This document shows, in pieces, positions 26,118-35,167 of a stretch of 64,000 nucleotides of DNA. A program made the translations under genes and the position numbers. The stretch's first letter is position 1; every line of letters begins with the position of its first letter. The notes under the pieces are model-generated. The model had not been told where the DNA came from. It was given only the letters and a program-made list of their open reading frames with translations, and did no database searches. Source of the stretch: Leifsonia sp. Leaf336 (GTDB lineage: Bacteria; Actinomycetota; Actinomycetes; Actinomycetales; Microbacteriaceae); NCBI RefSeq assembly GCF_001423695.1, contig NZ_LMOZ01000002.1, forward strand, positions 728,298 through 792,297, written 5' to 3'.

Positions 26118-26156
26118 GCGGCCCCGGCACGACCTCGTCGTGCCGGGGCCGCTTTT
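26118..26156. terminator. Bidirectional terminator between two DUF2510 genes
   Basis: A 16-bp perfect stem (GCGGCCCCGGCACGAC with its complement at 26137-26152) around CTC is followed by TTTT on the plus strand. It lies between convergent genes ending at 26104 and 26177. Confidence 0.75.
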
Positions 26157-26176
26157 CGTGTGCGGTGCCGGCCGTG

Positions 26177-26605
26177 TTACGTGAGACTTGAGCCATCGTG
26201 CGCCGTGACGAGCGAGATCGTGACGACCGCGGCGACAACGGCAACCGCACCGACGCCGAGAGCGATACCCCACACCGCGCGCACCTTTCCTACATGCGGC
26301 TGCAGCCGGCTGGCGCGGACGAGCGCCGGGATGCCCGTCGCGAGCGAGACGATCGTCCCGGACACCATGAACAGCACGAGGAGGGGATCGATCCCGATCG
26401 CGGTGATGATGGCGAGCGCTGCGACGGCCGCCGCGGCGATCCCGCCGACGAGGGAGGCCGTCGCGAGGCCGTTGCTCTGCGCGACGAGAACGGGCGTTGA
26501 CGGCGGTAGCGCCTGCAGCGACTCCGTCCACCGCTGCCCGTCCCACCACCGCTGATAGCGCGTGTCGGCATCGGGATACCAGCCGGGAGGCGGCAACTGG
26601 CTCAT
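26177..26605 (-). CDS. DUF2510 membrane protein
   Basis: A 142-residue protein with the DUF2510 motif at the N-terminus (PPPGWYPDADTRYQRWWDGQ, about residues 5-24) and three membrane helices (about 46-70, 73-95 and 110-135). GAGGAG precedes ATG 26605. The family is common in actinobacteria and has no settled role. It is a convergent partner of the larger DUF2510/DUF4352 gene, but sequence similarity outside the motif is not obvious. Confidence 0.82.
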   Translation of the reverse strand: MSQLPPPGWYPDADTRYQRWWDGQRWTESLQALPPSTPVLVAQSNGLATASLVGGIAAAAVAALAIITAIGIDPLLVLFMVSGTIVSLATGIPALVRASRLQPHVGKVRAVWGIALGVGAVAVVAAVVTISLVTAHDGSSLT

Positions 26606-26749
26606 CGGTCTCCTCGTCGAGATCATCTTCGGGTCGCCTGAGGCTATCGCCGTCGTTACCGAATCGTAAGCTTTGAGAGGCGGGTGCACCTGTACTGGGG
26701 GTGGGTCCGCCGCGCGGCCACGAAGAAACCCACAACGGAGGGGCACCAC

Positions 26750-27715
26750 ATGCGAGTCATCGTCATCGGAGGCAGCGGACACATCGGCACCTTCCTGGTT
26801 CCGCGCCTGGTGCGGGCCGGCCACGACGTCGTGTCCATCAGCCGCGGCACGCGCACCCCGTACGCCGAGTCTCCCGAGTGGGCGCAGGTGGAAGTGGTCA
26901 CCGCCGACCGCGAGCAGGAGGACCGCGACGGAACCTTCGCCGACCGGATCGCCGCGCTGCATCCCGACGTCGTCATCGACCTCCTGTGCTTCACCCTCGA
27001 CTCGGCGACCGCGCTGGTCCAGCGGCTGCGCGGCGAGATCGGCCACTACGTCTTCTGCGGCTCGATCTGGAGCGCCGGCCCAAGCCGCAGCCTCCCGATC
27101 ACCGAGGAGACGGCGACGCCGCCGTTCGGCGAGTACGGCATCCAGAAGCACCGGATCGCGCGCATGCTCAGGGAGGAGACAGCGTCCGGAGGCCTCCTTA
27201 CGACCTCCCTGCACCCCGGCCACATCAGCGGCCCCGGCTGGGCGCCGATCGGCCCGACCGGCAACCTCGACCCGGCGGTGTGGACGACGCTCGCCTCGGG
27301 CGCGCCGCTGGCGATCCCGGGCCTCGGCGCCGAGACGATGGCCCACGTCCACGCCGACGACGTCGCCCAGGCGTTCGAGCTTGCAGTGGACCACCCGCTG
27401 AGCGCGGCGGGGGAGGCCTTCTTCATCGTGGCGCCGACCGCGCTGAACGTGCGCGGCTACGCGGAACTGGCGGCATCGTGGTTCGGGCGGACGGCCTCGC
27501 TGGAGTCGGTGACGTGGGAGGAGTTCCGGGCCGGGCTGAGCGCACGGGACGGCGAGACGAGCTGGGAGCACCTGGTGCGGAGTCAGGTCTTCTCGATCGA
27601 CAAGGCGCGGGACGTGCTGGGGTATGCGCCGCGGTATACGGCGGAGGAGACGGTGCTGGAGGCTGTGCGGTGGTTGGTGGAGGCGGGGGAGGTGGATGGG
27701 GGAATGGTCGTGTGA
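26750..27715 (+). CDS. NAD-dependent epimerase/dehydratase family protein
   Basis: A 321-residue extended-SDR-type protein with an N-terminal Rossmann motif IVIGGSGHIGTF (about residues 4-15). The downstream part has PGHISGPGW and HADDVAQAFELAV, as in NAD-dependent epimerases and nucleoside-sugar or isoflavone-reductase-like proteins. The usual SDR YxxxK appears as YGIQKHR in the expected position (about residue 130). GGAGGGG precedes ATG 26750. It is the last ordinary gene before the defence island. The substrate is unknown. Confidence 0.85.
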   Translation: MRVIVIGGSGHIGTFLVPRLVRAGHDVVSISRGTRTPYAESPEWAQVEVVTADREQEDRDGTFADRIAALHPDVVIDLLCFTLDSATALVQRLRGEIGHYVFCGSIWSAGPSRSLPITEETATPPFGEYGIQKHRIARMLREETASGGLLTTSLHPGHISGPGWAPIGPTGNLDPAVWTTLASGAPLAIPGLGAETMAHVHADDVAQAFELAVDHPLSAAGEAFFIVAPTALNVRGYAELAASWFGRTASLESVTWEEFRAGLSARDGETSWEHLVRSQVFSIDKARDVLGYAPRYTAEETVLEAVRWLVEAGEVDGGMVV

Positions 27716-28032
27716 ACACTGGCGCGGAAGCGATCACCCGTGTTGGAATTAGAGAACGCTCAGAAACCAGCCAGCATAAGACTCGTGACTCACTCAATGT
27801 GACCTGAGTTGCACGCGCTCGCTCATATATCTCGACCCCTACGGAATGGGCAGTTGCAGTTTCCGCGTCGAATGCACGCTAGTGCGTAGCGCGCACGAAG
27901 AATCGACAAGCGCTAGCTCGCGCGTGGGCTACGTTGGCCCGCTCTCTGTCAGAAATTGTCTCGCTGGATTCTCGCCGACAACGCTAGAGCCCTGGCGATC
28001 GGGTCCCGTATGACTTCACTCGACGACTCGCC
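27716..28032. other. Left junction of the defence island, no gene seen
   Basis: This 317-base stretch is noticeably less GC-rich than the preceding kilobases and has no frame with protein-like content. Short palindromes occur (such as AGCGCTAGCT near 27911) but no tRNA gene, integrase or clear attachment repeat. It marks the transition into the lower-GC island. Confidence 0.4.
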
Positions 28033-29961
28033 CTATGGCAAGAACGCATCCGAAAAGTAGCCCAGTGATGGGTCGGCCAGCGTCCCGACAACGAGCCCTC
28101 GATCTAGGAAACGGTTGAATTCTTCACAGCTCGTTTCGGGCAGCAGTGCACAAGCATGGCAGGCCGCCAGGTTGCACGAGTCCGGACCCTGGCCGTTTTC
28201 TCCTGCATCCATGCAGACTGGGTCGGTCGAGCACCAGCGCGCGTCTGCAAGGGCAGAAGCGAAGACTTGTCGAAGGTTTTCGGGACGAGCCATTCGAACC
28301 AGGCCACCCATCGTTCCTTCGGAGTCTCCGGCTGCGGTGTAGATGAGAGCCGCCGCCATATTGCGGTCTTCGGAGCTCGAGACGTAAAGGCGCTCCCTCA
28401 GCGATGCGGAGCTGTACCCGCACGTGAAGATCAGTTCGTTGATCAGAATGTGAGAGAGCGTATGTAGGAGGACGAATCGCGGGCTGATCGTTCGACCCTG
28501 GAGTCCTCGCTGGCTCGAGACCGATCCGAAGTGGTCAGTGATGAGATCAGCCCGGAGTTGAACCTCGGCACGCGCTTCCCAAGCGGCGAGGCGTTCATTA
28601 TCGAGCTCGAAGTAGATCCCTTCTCCCTTAACAACGTACGCGGGGAGCCAATCCTGGGCCGGCGTTAAGCTCGCCCGCCGCAACAAGGCCTTGCCTTCAG
28701 AGAGTTTGAGCTCGCCGTCACGAACTCTAGTGAACCCACGAAGCGCGCGGGTCTCCCGCAAAACATCTACAGACCGGACCCTCGATAGGTGCGCATGCAG
28801 GTCGACGTGGGTGCCGGGATCAGACGCGGCGAGATAGTCATCCTTTGGAGTCTCGCGGATCTTCGCGTACTCAGGGTGCCGCCAAATGTCGTTACTGGTG
28901 AGACTCTCGGCATCGGCGGGAATCTCCGCGGGCTCCTCAATTGGACCAGCGCCAATACCGAACTGATCTTGGTACGCGGCTACCAATTCTTCGTCCGAAA
29001 TCGGGGCAAACAGTTCGGGGGGCACGTTTCGGTCAAGGAGTCTTCGCAGCTGAGCGCCGGAGACATCAGCATCCGAGAGTTCGAACACGGTGGCAAAGGT
29101 CGCACTGACCGCAGGGTGACGCAAGAGCTGATGGACTTCTTCGCTCACTGCTCCCTCACGGCGAGGCAGGTAGATTGAGGACTCGACTTTCGGGAAATAC
29201 ACGTTTCCCGCCGCGCGCAGAGCTCCTCGAATCGGCTGATCGCAGACGCCCTCCAGCTGCGCGAGCCAAGGCCGTGCACCACTGCAAAGGTATGGCGCCT
29301 GAGGCGATACGAGTTGATCGCTGAGATTTGTGTGCTCGTCACCGGTTGCCTTGTCGAAGTGAGCCTCTGTAATGCCTCGGAGCGATCGTTCGTTGCCGCA
29401 GCGGTCGCAGGTCACCACCTGGCCTTCAAGTCCGCCCCCGCCACGTGACTTCAGACGGAGAGGACCTTGGCAAGCCGGGTCCACGGAACGATGGACCCAC
29501 TTGTCAAACGGAAAGTCTTCGAGGTGTCCCCGTGAACAGATTGCGACGAACGGCACCTGCGACATTCGAAACTTGAACTTCTTGTCGGCATGTCTAGGGT
29601 CAGGGCATTCCACCGGCGCCTTCATTGTTAGCTTGCTCAGCTCCAGACGCTTGCAGTACATGCAGAATGACCAACGCGGGAAACGAAGCACGGGAATGGT
29701 AAGCCTCAGATTCCGCTGGTCGACGCCCTGACCGGAATATCGGTAATCAGGAGGAAGGCGAAACTCAGACACCTTTAGGCGAGATTGGAGCCGCCAGTCA
29801 TGTTCCTGGTATTCCTCCATCGCGAGCGAACTCCGGTCGACGACTTCGTACCAGTGATCGAGGCCAGCAGTAATTACGGATGTCCCGTTGACCAGGACGC
29901 TCATCGCGCCGACGCCAAAAGGTGTCACGAGCTGTGCTCTCCGCATGGCGCCTGTGCTCAT
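28033..29961 (-). CDS. drmB: DISARM protein DrmB (DUF1998)
   Basis: A 642-residue cytosolic protein with a C-terminal DUF1998 domain, the marker of DrmB, which in DISARM anti-phage systems partners the DrmA helicase. Visible are N-terminal zinc-ribbon cysteines (CMYCKRLEL, CSRGHLED and CDRCGNERS), and the C-terminal cysteine series CSTDPVC, CNLAACHACALLPETSCEEF ending in NRFLDR, which is the DUF1998 hallmark. HTLSHILINELIFTCGYSSA precedes it. The start ATG 29961 (MSTGAMRRAQLVTPFG) overlaps the DrmA stop by 4 bases and has GGAGGAG upstream. It is the last gene of the seven-gene island. Druantia DruE also carries DUF1998, but is much larger and fused to its helicase. Confidence 0.88.
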   Translation of the reverse strand: MSTGAMRRAQLVTPFGVGAMSVLVNGTSVITAGLDHWYEVVDRSSLAMEEYQEHDWRLQSRLKVSEFRLPPDYRYSGQGVDQRNLRLTIPVLRFPRWSFCMYCKRLELSKLTMKAPVECPDPRHADKKFKFRMSQVPFVAICSRGHLEDFPFDKWVHRSVDPACQGPLRLKSRGGGGLEGQVVTCDRCGNERSLRGITEAHFDKATGDEHTNLSDQLVSPQAPYLCSGARPWLAQLEGVCDQPIRGALRAAGNVYFPKVESSIYLPRREGAVSEEVHQLLRHPAVSATFATVFELSDADVSGAQLRRLLDRNVPPELFAPISDEELVAAYQDQFGIGAGPIEEPAEIPADAESLTSNDIWRHPEYAKIRETPKDDYLAASDPGTHVDLHAHLSRVRSVDVLRETRALRGFTRVRDGELKLSEGKALLRRASLTPAQDWLPAYVVKGEGIYFELDNERLAAWEARAEVQLRADLITDHFGSVSSQRGLQGRTISPRFVLLHTLSHILINELIFTCGYSSASLRERLYVSSSEDRNMAAALIYTAAGDSEGTMGGLVRMARPENLRQVFASALADARWCSTDPVCMDAGENGQGPDSCNLAACHACALLPETSCEEFNRFLDRGLVVGTLADPSLGYFSDAFLP

Positions 29962-32900
29962 GGAAGCTCCTCCGGTGTGGTGTCCTCGAGGAGATAAGCC
30001 TGACTGATCTCGAGTTGGCATTCGGCGTCCACATTCCTCATGCTCGTCGGAACGTCCCAGATCGTCGATCTGCTTCCGAGGTCTGGAAGCGTACCCGCGA
30101 AGCGCATCAGCCCCTGCAGTGGATCGCCAAACGGTGCCGGGTTCGCGTCCCATTGCGTTCGCTCCCATCCGTCCCACTGTCTTGCCCGCTCCCGAGCGAT
30201 GTGGTCGAGCGCTGGAAGCTCATGTGGGTCCGCGATTGCAGCTCGACCCCGGAGAAGATCGATCGCTTGGTCATAGGCCGATTTGGGGAATGGATCGGGC
30301 CCAAGGGCTACGGGCGAGGTCTGCCGTATGTAGGCGACGGCAGCTGCATGAAGGGCCCGTCGCAGAACAGGAGTCGCAAACGGCGTCAGGGAAGTCGGCT
30401 CCACCTGCGCGTATAGCTGTTGATGATAGGTGCGAAAGCGTTCGTAGTGGCTGCGATCTCGGGGCTTGGCTGCCCCATAAATCGTGATAACAAGTCCCGG
30501 GCTAACTTCAGGTTTTCGACCAACACGGCCGCTGACCTGGATGTACTGCGCCGTGGTCTTCGGCTGACCGACGATCGTCATGAGGCCGAGCCGATCGATG
30601 TCGACGCCAACCTCGATGATGTTGGAGGCCAAGCAGATGTCGACGGCTTCTTGGCGGTCTTTGCCGGGAGCGAATTTCACCTGGAGCTGCTCAATCGCTT
30701 TGGGGATCTCATCCGATCTCCGCCGGGAAGTGAGCTCCATCGTACGCTGCGGCCATCGGGGATCGATCCCGTCGCGTCTGATGAGACCCGTGAGGTAGTC
30801 GGGGACGTCGGATTCCAAGAGTGAAACGGTGTTGCCCAGCTCCCGCAGCGAGTTGAGGAAGTTGAGATTCGTCCAGTAGCCGTCGCGGTCAGCTTCTGGG
30901 ATTGTCGTGGCAGCTTGTAAGGTCGCAGCGGTCACCCGAACTTGCACGGTCTGAGTGGAGCCAAGCGAGGCACTCATCACTCCGATGTATCGGCGACCCG
31001 GCTCTCGACTACCGTCAGGCTTGGTCGCTGGCTCCGCAAAAAAGGACCGGCCTTCCTCCAGTCCGTGAGGGGGAAATAATGCAACGCGGCCACGACCGAA
31101 CAGGCTGCGGACCTGATCCTCGTAACGACGTACCGTCGCCGTCGACGCGATGACCTTCGGCGGAACAGGGATAGCTCCCCGACGATCAGTGCAGAGTTCG
31201 TCAATCATGGGCTCGTAGAGGCCGACCATAGAGCCCAGCGGACCGGAGATCAGGTGCAGCTCGTCCTGGATGATGAGGCTCGGTGGCGAGACGTTTCGCG
31301 CGCCTTGATCATCAAGACCAAAGAGCCGCCTCGCCATGGGTCGCCATGCCATCATCGCGAATTTATCGACCGTGCCAATGACGATGGAGGGCCGCACATC
31401 GTAGATGTCCTCATCAACGACGTGGACAGGCAACCCCGACCGACGGGCGTATTTACATTGGGGGTCGATGCAACGAAAGACCACCTTGCCCGACATCTCC
31501 TCATACCCGATAGGCTCCTGCCCACCGCCGCGCTTCTGTTGGGGTCCCATCTGCGTGCCGCACCACGGACAGCGCAGCAGCAGGAAGAGGTTCTGCTCGT
31601 GGGACCGGGTGCGAAGAGCACGTAGGTTGTCGAGTGCACTCCGCCAGGAGTTTGGAGTGGAGCTACCTCCGAGCCAGATTCCGATTCCAAATGGAGCTCC
31701 ACCGAGATCAATTGAGTTTCGCTCCCGGATGTCTTCGAGGACGCAAACTAGGGATGCTGCCCGAAGGAACTGTTGGGCGGTAAGAAGACGCAACGTGTAT
31801 CTCATGAGCGTGTCGGTGCCGACATCGTTTGGGTTGCGAAGCCGCCGGGCGAGCAGACTCACTGCGGCCGCGCCGAGATAGGCCTCTGTCTTGCCGCCGC
31901 CGGTCGGGAAAAAGATCAGATCGACCTGAGCTCGCGAGGGACGCTCAGGCTCGATGAGTTCAGGCAGCACCGCCAGCAAGAATGCGATCTGGAACGGCCT
32001 CCAGAGCCCGCGTCCTTCCGGAACGACCGGTGTCGGGTGTGCACCGGCGACCCGCCAGACCCGGTCGCTACCTTGCTTCACCTCCCGCAGAGGGACGCTC
32101 GAACGGATCTGTTGCATCAGCATCGCCTCGTTTGCCCAACGAAAGGTCCGAGCAGCGAGTGCATTCGTAAATAGAAGACCCCAGCCTTCGCGCATGCGTT
32201 CCAGTGCTTCTCGCGCTCGAAGCATGTGCTCGCGCGCCGCGTGTTGGTACCTGGGCAGCAATGCCGATATCTCTGATTCGCGGCGCTCGATCCAAGCCTC
32301 GTACTGACTCAAAACGAGTTCGACCTGAGCACCCCCCTCGGCACTCCCTTCGGCCAGCTCTTTCATGCTTACCGAGACAAGCGTTCGATTCCCGTTGGCG
32401 TCGCGCACAGGGTTGCCCGTGGCGTCTGCGAGGTAGACGTTGGGCGAAAGGCTGACAACCTCGTGTGCGGGCAGTGCGACTGCATCTACCCGCGAAGTAT
32501 TGCCGCTCTCATCGACGACACCCCACTCCGCTGCGCACCCATGACCGATCGCGTAGGTTCGCTGGTTGCGATACAGCAAGTCGAGGGACTTCTGCTCCGC
32601 ATCTCGGTCCGGCAGGTCCACCTCGGGATATGGGGCGATGTCGCTGCCTTCATCAGCCGAAACCGAAAAACCCACCTGAAACAGGGCCGACGCAGGACCA
32701 GACCCGGGGGTGTCGTTGACGACGGCTACGGTTACCAGGCGGAGGGTGTCATCATCGGATCCGGACACCGGGCGACTGAATACTCTGACCGCGACCGGCA
32801 CATTGTCTATACCGTCTGACCGTGAAACGTCCACGACCTTCAGCCGGTTCGTCTCTTGTAGGAGCGTGCGTCCCGGGATGGCGCCGGTCGCCTGGAATGG

Positions 32901-33461
32901 CCGCCTGACCCACCACTCCACGGGCTTCGCGAGCCCAGGAAGGTGGATAGCCAGCTTTTCGTAGCGGGCGGCTTGAAGCGCAATCGTGAAGGTGCCCGCA
33001 TTCGAGGTCCGGCATTGGAACGAGATTGCCATTGCGGACGGCTTGAAAGCGTTCGCGTCGGCGAGATCGAAGTCATCGGAATCGGCGACGTCGTGCCGAA
33101 CCCGACCCGTGATCTCGATCGGCGAGCCTTGTGGGTTATCCTCCGTCGTCGCAACGCCAGTTACTCCAACGAGCTCTTGCGTGTCATCAAGATCTCGGCT
33201 GTCAATAGCTGAGCCACCGACAAGGGCCCCCGGGTAAAGCACGCCGATTCCGTAACGCGTCAACGGCGTCCCACTCGTGAGGATCTCCTGCCCCGTGTCG
33301 GCATCATGGAACTGCCCTCTGGACTCTTCCACCTTCCCGAAATGCACGGCGCCCGCAGCGCACTTCAATGGCACACCGCGGATCTGGTCGCCGTCGAGCG
33401 GGCCGAAGAGTTCTCTACGTAACGCGTCCTCGACGGTGCGACGAGCGTCGACACCACTCAT
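29958..33461 (-). CDS. drmA: DISARM helicase DrmA
   Basis: A 1167-residue SF2-type helicase. The N-terminal half (about 1-500) is a family-specific region. Walker A FFPTGGGKTEAYLG is at about residue 520, motif II reads QDELHLISG at about 732, motif III is ASTATVRRYEDQV, and motifs V-VI read IIEVGVDIDRLG and QYIQVSGRVGR at about 977. A CxxC pair (LRCPWCG) and a second pair (CIDPQCKYARR) between the lobes suggest a zinc-binding insert. Length and motifs fit DrmA, the DNA-translocating core of DISARM. Both ends overlap neighbours by 4 bases (NERD-helicase upstream, DrmB downstream), so the three are one translational unit. Confidence 0.88.
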   Translation of the reverse strand: MSGVDARRTVEDALRRELFGPLDGDQIRGVPLKCAAGAVHFGKVEESRGQFHDADTGQEILTSGTPLTRYGIGVLYPGALVGGSAIDSRDLDDTQELVGVTGVATTEDNPQGSPIEITGRVRHDVADSDDFDLADANAFKPSAMAISFQCRTSNAGTFTIALQAARYEKLAIHLPGLAKPVEWWVRRPFQATGAIPGRTLLQETNRLKVVDVSRSDGIDNVPVAVRVFSRPVSGSDDDTLRLVTVAVVNDTPGSGPASALFQVGFSVSADEGSDIAPYPEVDLPDRDAEQKSLDLLYRNQRTYAIGHGCAAEWGVVDESGNTSRVDAVALPAHEVVSLSPNVYLADATGNPVRDANGNRTLVSVSMKELAEGSAEGGAQVELVLSQYEAWIERRESEISALLPRYQHAAREHMLRAREALERMREGWGLLFTNALAARTFRWANEAMLMQQIRSSVPLREVKQGSDRVWRVAGAHPTPVVPEGRGLWRPFQIAFLLAVLPELIEPERPSRAQVDLIFFPTGGGKTEAYLGAAAVSLLARRLRNPNDVGTDTLMRYTLRLLTAQQFLRAASLVCVLEDIRERNSIDLGGAPFGIGIWLGGSSTPNSWRSALDNLRALRTRSHEQNLFLLLRCPWCGTQMGPQQKRGGGQEPIGYEEMSGKVVFRCIDPQCKYARRSGLPVHVVDEDIYDVRPSIVIGTVDKFAMMAWRPMARRLFGLDDQGARNVSPPSLIIQDELHLISGPLGSMVGLYEPMIDELCTDRRGAIPVPPKVIASTATVRRYEDQVRSLFGRGRVALFPPHGLEEGRSFFAEPATKPDGSREPGRRYIGVMSASLGSTQTVQVRVTAATLQAATTIPEADRDGYWTNLNFLNSLRELGNTVSLLESDVPDYLTGLIRRDGIDPRWPQRTMELTSRRRSDEIPKAIEQLQVKFAPGKDRQEAVDICLASNIIEVGVDIDRLGLMTIVGQPKTTAQYIQVSGRVGRKPEVSPGLVITIYGAAKPRDRSHYERFRTYHQQLYAQVEPTSLTPFATPVLRRALHAAAVAYIRQTSPVALGPDPFPKSAYDQAIDLLRGRAAIADPHELPALDHIARERARQWDGWERTQWDANPAPFGDPLQGLMRFAGTLPDLGSRSTIWDVPTSMRNVDAECQLEISQAYLLEDTTPEELP

Positions 33462-35167
33462 AACCGGCCCCCTAACAATTGGCGCAGTGTGCTTGTTTCT
33501 ACCAGAACGGTGAGACGGTCGGTCGCTCGCGTGAGTCCGACATAGAGCAGAGCATCAAAGTTCGACGCACCAGAATCGACAAGGTCCGTGACCACAACGG
33601 CCGGCGCATCGAGACCTTTGAACGCGTGAATGGTCGAGAAGCGAAGTTCACCGCGCGACGGAGATTTTCCGTCCGCCGGTCGCAATACTTGGCGCAGCCA
33701 CGGATCGGACGTACTTGCTGCTACTGAGCTTTCGCCAAGGGGACTCAGCACCACGATTTCGCTTAGATCAAAGCCTTCGTCGCGAAGGTCGCTGATCGCC
33801 TTCTTCAAAAGCGCGGACTGATCGTCGCCCGAACTGTATCGGACAATAACCGGGTCGATCCCATCGTCGTTTCGACGGAACTCTTTGAAACCGGGCTCGA
33901 GGTGCCCAAGCAGGTTGACCTCGTATCCGATTCGCGGCAAATTGCGACAGTTTTCAAGCAACCGAATCGATGCCAGGTGTGGCGCCCTCGAGCGGAGGCG
34001 CTCACGGCCCTCCTCGTTGGCGTAAATCGCTTGACGCTCAAAGTCGCCGAACAAGAGAACACGGCCTTCCCGGAGTCCGCCAACCACAAGAAAATCGAGG
34101 AGGTCGAGGTATGCATCAGTCGCGATGTCCTGCACCTCATCGATTATCAAGAAGTCGCCAACCTCTTTCGAGCCTCGTGATGCAAGCCCATCGAGTGCGC
34201 GATCTGGTAGCTCTCGCTCCCAGAAGTCACTCCCCGCTCCATCAGGCGGTCCGCCCAAACCTGCCAGACGTAGCATCTCCTGATGCAGCGTGCTAACGCC
34301 CAGGCCGACTGTGTCCGAAAACTTGTCGCGCAGGCTGCGGCCAAGAAACCGGTTGAAACAGAGAAGTCGTCCACTTCGGCCTTGTGCGATTTCCCGCTGA
34401 GCAGTTTCGACGGCTAGGAAGGTCTTCCCCGTTCCAGCTGGACCGGTGAATAGAACAGACTTGTTGTCGGCCGCGGCATCGAGCGCTCGAAATTGCTCCT
34501 CGACAAACTGTGCTAGCTGTCCCTCCCTTGCGCGTCGGCGATCGCTTGGGGTGGAGACGATCTCGAAGCGCGGGCGAAGCAGCTGGGCAATCTTGTTGGC
34601 AAGGACCCCATCTGGCCCCAACCCGTTATTGCCGAAGTGCTTGAGAGTTGCCGAGAGGTGCTGAGCTCCGGCAGACATGACTCGCTTAACGGAAAAGAAT
34701 GCCGACGGCAGGTCCTGTGAGTCTAGAACTTGCCAGTCGTGCCACTCCGGCGAATCTGGGAGGCTCGTTCGGGCCCTAACTCCGGTGAACCACACCGCGT
34801 ACAGCGTCGGAACATCGCGTAAATCAACTCGCTTCTTAAGCAAGTACTCACGGATGCTGTACATGGCTCCTTGAGCCTGTTGGAATGGACTGCGCGCGGT
34901 CGGCGCATCGCGCCCGAGCCGCCACCTGCCGTCGCTGAGGCGTTCAACAGAGCGATGTGACTTGACCTCGACCACCAGCAGTCCAGCTCTCGGCACGATG
35001 ACGATGAAATCGGCCTCGCCCTCAACCTGGCGCTTATGCTGAGCGATTCCGAGCGAATGAAGCACGGTCCAGTGTTCGGTGCCAGGAGCATTCTGAAGCG
35101 CCGCGAACACCGACTTTTCTCCTGGGGGCGCCGTGTCCACGCAGTACGCCGGGATCATTCGAGCCAT
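33458..35167 (-). CDS. NERD nuclease-domain / UvrD-like helicase fusion
   Basis: A 569-residue protein. An N-terminal NERD domain shows the PD-(D/E)XK-like series GEADFIVIV...LLVVEVKSH (about residues 49-72), with acidic residues plus the EVK lysine. An SF1 helicase follows: Walker A FTGPAGTGKTFLAVE (about 245), Walker B FLIIDEVQDI (about 343), the arginine region ENCRNL, and motif VI YVGLTRATDRLTVLV near the end. It would be a DNA-processing ATPase with a possible nuclease. It is not one of the named DISARM core proteins, yet it is locked into the operon by a 4-base overlap with DrmA and a 13-base overlap with the gene upstream. It may supply the nuclease role of the missing DrmC. Confidence 0.87.
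   Translation of the reverse strand: MARMIPAYCVDTAPPGEKSVFAALQNAPGTEHWTVLHSLGIAQHKRQVEGEADFIVIVPRAGLLVVEVKSHRSVERLSDGRWRLGRDAPTARSPFQQAQGAMYSIREYLLKKRVDLRDVPTLYAVWFTGVRARTSLPDSPEWHDWQVLDSQDLPSAFFSVKRVMSAGAQHLSATLKHFGNNGLGPDGVLANKIAQLLRPRFEIVSTPSDRRRAREGQLAQFVEEQFRALDAAADNKSVLFTGPAGTGKTFLAVETAQREIAQGRSGRLLCFNRFLGRSLRDKFSDTVGLGVSTLHQEMLRLAGLGGPPDGAGSDFWERELPDRALDGLASRGSKEVGDFLIIDEVQDIATDAYLDLLDFLVVGGLREGRVLLFGDFERQAIYANEEGRERLRSRAPHLASIRLLENCRNLPRIGYEVNLLGHLEPGFKEFRRNDDGIDPVIVRYSSGDDQSALLKKAISDLRDEGFDLSEIVVLSPLGESSVAASTSDPWLRQVLRPADGKSPSRGELRFSTIHAFKGLDAPAVVVTDLVDSGASNFDALLYVGLTRATDRLTVLVETSTLRQLLGGRL

Noticed and set aside
29958-33461. Assignment of the helicase-DUF1998 pair to Druantia (DruE)
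   Set aside because: DruE carries helicase and DUF1998 in one much larger protein; here they are separate genes of DISARM size next to a cytosine methyltransferase.
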